From positions 1 to 9,061 of the forward strand of contig JAEWIK010000012.1 in assembly GCA_023387135.1 (NCBI GenBank): DNA of 9,061 nucleotides, written 5' to 3'. Made by a program: the position numbers and the translations under genes. The notes beneath the pieces were generated by a model. That model ran no database searches and had not been told where the DNA came from. It saw only the letters and a program-made list of their open reading frames with translations. Positions 7,333-9,061 of this stretch are shown here, in pieces. The stretch's first letter is position 1. Each line of letters begins with the position of its first letter. Source of the stretch: Actinomycetes bacterium. Its GTDB lineage: Bacteria > Actinomycetota > Actinomycetes > Propionibacteriales > Propionibacteriaceae.

Positions 7333-7887
7333 CCGGCCCGAGATGTCGGTGTGCAGCCTGACGAGCTTCACCCCTGACTGCTCGCCCTCCAGGCCCACCT
7401 CGGTATGGGCGCCGTCGGGTGCCCAGCCCGCCGAGGTCAGGAACCGGCGCAGCACGTCGTCGGTCGAGCGCACCCACCAGGTCGCCCTCGTGAAGCCGTC
7501 GGCCCGCAGGGTGTCCACGCACGCGTGCAGCAGCCGGGAGCCGTGTCCCTGGCGCTGGGCCAGCGGGTCGACCGCGAACTCGGCGACGAGGGCGTCCTCG
7601 GCGGGGCTGGCGTCCGGATCGTCGCTGGGGCCGACCGCGGCGAAGCCCACGACCCGGTGCCGCTCACCGCTGGAATCGACTGCCACCAGCACGCGCAGCG
7701 TCGCCAGCGGCGGGCGCATGATCGCGGCCTCCCAGGACGCCGCCATCGCCTGCGGGTCCACCTCGTCCAGCAGCTTCGCCGCGACCGGTTCGGGATAGAG
7801 CTGCGTCCACGACCGACGCTGGACTCCGGCGATCGCCGCGGCCTCGGCGGGCAGGGCGAGCCTGACTGAGTGGGGGAGCGCTGTCAC
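7327..7887 (-). CDS. GNAT-family N-acetyltransferase
   Basis: Predicted 186-residue cytosolic acetyltransferase using acetyl-CoA; the acceptor is unknown. The GNAT core shows as VLVAVD...VVGFAAVGP (strands 2-3), then LVAEFAVDPLAQRQGHGSRLL, which is strand 4 plus the acetyl-CoA pyrophosphate-binding Q/R-x-x-G-x-G loop (QRQGHG, 111-116) and the following helix. A later strand RATWWVRSTDDVLRRFLTSAGW carries the usual C-terminal 'FYxxxGF'-like segment. I chose GTG 7885-7887 (protein begins VTALPHSVRLALP) because the family domain starts there and a TACGCT -10 box lies at leaderless spacing. The open frame extends to ATG 7938 with a low-quality 17-residue leader that would run into the rnj promoter. 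It is convergent with the LmeA-like gene and divergent from rnj. Confidence 0.88.
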   Translation of the reverse strand: MTALPHSVRLALPAEAAAIAGVQRRSWTQLYPEPVAAKLLDEVDPQAMAASWEAAIMRPPLATLRVLVAVDSSGERHRVVGFAAVGPSDDPDASPAEDALVAEFAVDPLAQRQGHGSRLLHACVDTLRADGFTRATWWVRSTDDVLRRFLTSAGWAPDGAHTEVGLEGEQSGVKLVRLHTDISGRS

Positions 7888-7894
7888 TCGCCCC

Positions 7895-7900
7895 AGCGTA
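7895..7900 (-). promoter_or_regulatory. -10 box of the GNAT gene, leaderless spacing
   Basis: On the minus strand TACGCT is followed by 7 bases (GGGGCGA) and then GTG. The same short spacing is found before the YdeI-family and RNase J genes, which supports the downstream GTG start. Confidence 0.45.
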
Positions 7901-7933
7901 GGGCACGTCCGTGACGCCGGCCCGTGGCGGCGA

Positions 7934-7949
7934 CCCACCCGCCGGTGGG
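7934..7949 (+). repeat. Perfect inverted repeat upstream of the rnj -10 box
   Basis: CCCACC (7934-7939) and GGTGGG (7944-7949) flank a CGCC spacer, ending 2 bases before the -10 box. If the promoter call is right, this element sits in the -35/-10 spacer and would not be in the rnj transcript. It could be a repressor operator or chance in GC-rich DNA. Confidence 0.4.
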
Positions 7950-7951
7950 AA

Positions 7952-7957
7952 TAGGGT
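7952..7957 (+). promoter_or_regulatory. -10 box of rnj, leaderless spacing
   Basis: TAGGGT is followed by 6 bases and then GTG 7964, so the mRNA probably begins at the start codon. No purine-rich ribosome binding site fits this start other than GGG within the box itself, which also favours a leaderless message. Confidence 0.55.
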
Positions 7958-7963
7958 TAGGCC

Positions 7964-9061
7964 GTGCGAGAGACCCTGAAGACCCCCCCGAAACTCGGTC
8001 GCGACACCCTTCGCATCATCCCGCTGGGCGGGCTGGGTGACATCGGGCGGAACATGACCTCCTTCGAGCTCAACGGCGAATTGCTGCTCGTCGACTGCGG
8101 CGTGCTCTTCCCCGATGACGACCACCCCGGCGTCGACCTGATCCTCCCCGGGCTGCACCTCGTCGCCGACAGGCTTGACGACGTGCGGGCGCTGGTGCTG
8201 ACTCACGGCCACGAGGACCACATCGGCGCGGTGCCCTACCTGCTCCGCCGGCGGCCCGACATCCCGGTGCTGGCCTCGCGGCTCACGCTGGCGCTGGTCC
8301 AGGAGAAGCTGCGGGAGCACCGCATCCGCGCGGTCGACCTGCGCGTGGTGAGGGAGGGCGAGCGCCTGACGATCGGCGGCTTCGACCTGGAGTTCCTGGC
8401 GGTCAACCACTCGATCCCCGACGCCCTCGCCGTCGCGCTCCGCACGCCGGCGGGGACCGTCCTGCACACCGGCGACTTCAAGATGGACCAGTTGCCGCTG
8501 GACGGCAGGCTCACCGACCTGAGGGGCTTCGCCAGGCTGGGGGAGGAAGGCCTCGACCTGTTCATGCCCGACTCGACCAACGCCGAGACGCCGGGCTTCA
8601 CGCCCTCGGAGATCGAGATCGAGCCGGCCATGGAGCGCGTCTTCGCCGAGGCGCACAAGAAGCTGATCGTCGCCTGCTTCGCGTCCCACGTCCACCGCGT
8701 GCAGCAGGTGATGGACGCCGCCGTCAGGCACGGGCGCAAGGTCGTCTACGTGGGTCGCTCGATGGTCAGGAACATGACGGTCGCGCGGGAACTCGGCTAC
8801 CTGCACGTCCCGGAGAACACGCTGATCGACCTCAAGCAGATCGACAACTACCGCGACGACGAGGTGCTCATCATCTCGACGGGTTCCCAGGGCGAGCCGC
8901 TGTCGGCGCTCTCCAGGATCTCCAACCACGAACACCCCGTGGTGACCGCCGGGCCCGGGGACGTGGTGCTGCTCGCCAGCTCGCTCATCCCCGGCAACGA
9001 GAACTCGGTCGGCCGCGTGATCAACGGGCTCACCCGGCTGGGCGCCAACGTCGTGCACAAG
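7964..9061 (+). CDS. rnj: Ribonuclease J (partial, 3' end outside window)
   Basis: The first 366 codons of a metallo-beta-lactamase/beta-CASP ribonuclease of usual length about 560, so roughly two thirds is present. RNase J has endonuclease and 5'-3' exonuclease activity in mRNA decay and rRNA maturation. Visible motifs: IIPLGGLGDIGRNM near the N-terminus; the zinc motif H81-G-H83-E-D85-H86; H149 in VNHSIPDALA; HTGDFK (168-173) with D171 as metal ligand; PDSTNAE; the beta-CASP segments ACFASHVHRVQQ and VGRSMVRN; STGSQGEP around residues 305-312; and IPGNE (342-346). The start GTG 7964 gives a short basic N-terminal tail before the catalytic domain and follows a leaderless -10 box. The frame is open to the last base. 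It is divergent from the GNAT gene. dapA, often its upstream neighbour in actinobacteria, is absent. Confidence 0.96.
   Translation, partial: MRETLKTPPKLGRDTLRIIPLGGLGDIGRNMTSFELNGELLLVDCGVLFPDDDHPGVDLILPGLHLVADRLDDVRALVLTHGHEDHIGAVPYLLRRRPDIPVLASRLTLALVQEKLREHRIRAVDLRVVREGERLTIGGFDLEFLAVNHSIPDALAVALRTPAGTVLHTGDFKMDQLPLDGRLTDLRGFARLGEEGLDLFMPDSTNAETPGFTPSEIEIEPAMERVFAEAHKKLIVACFASHVHRVQQVMDAAVRHGRKVVYVGRSMVRNMTVARELGYLHVPENTLIDLKQIDNYRDDEVLIISTGSQGEPLSALSRISNHEHPVVTAGPGDVVLLASSLIPGNENSVGRVINGLTRLGANVVHK

Noticed and set aside
7888..7938. Longer GNAT start at ATG 7938
   Set aside because: It adds 17 residues without family similarity and runs over the inverted repeat before rnj. GTG 7887 has a better placed -10 box.
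7664..9058. A 464-codon minus-strand open frame opposite rnj
   Set aside because: The plus strand encodes RNase J with all its metal motifs. The mirror frame has the composition expected from codon bias alone (Asp/Val/Gly/His-rich) and overlaps the GNAT gene.

Overview
The window comes from a high-GC Gram-positive bacterium, almost certainly an actinobacterium. The evidence is the strong G/C bias at third codon positions, frequent GTG starts, TANNNT-type -10 boxes placed 6-7 bases before start codons (leaderless mRNAs), an actinobacterial-type DapB, an LmeA-like (DUF2993) protein and a single RNase J. The genus cannot be fixed from the sequence; a Propionibacteriaceae-like lineage is possible but is only a guess.

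Left half (1-4940): one strand, one probable operon. It holds the 3' end of a gene for a Cys-containing envelope protein, a second full-length paralogue that is a predicted lipoprotein, a membrane-anchored HlyD/MacA-like adapter with a peptidoglycan-binding domain and a long coiled coil, a MacB/LolD-type ABC ATPase, and a MacB/FtsX-type permease. Adapter, ATPase and permease genes overlap by 1 and 4 bases, so they are translationally coupled. Together they look like a single-membrane MacAB-like transporter or mechanotransmission complex tethered to the cell wall, with two related lipoproteins of unknown function as dedicated partners. The substrate is unknown. This is the most interesting part of the window.

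Middle (4941-5200): a 260-base convergent intergenic region without a gene but with three good hairpins, two near the end of the ABC operon and one just past the end of the opposing gene.

Right half (5201-9061): ordinary chromosomal genes with stronger G/C bias. A YdeI/OmpD-associated family gene runs leftward. Divergent from it are dapB (lysine/diaminopimelate synthesis) and, one base later, an LmeA-like lipid-binding protein gene. A GNAT acetyltransferase gene converges on the latter, sharing a palindromic TCATGA in which both genes end. Divergent from the GNAT gene is rnj (RNase J), which runs off the window after 366 codons. The starts of the YdeI, GNAT and RNase J genes all look leaderless, whereas dapB has a short leader and a strong Shine-Dalgarno sequence. 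dapA, which often lies between dapB and rnj in actinobacteria, is not present here.

I saw no rRNA, tRNA, CRISPR array, insertion sequence or phage gene.
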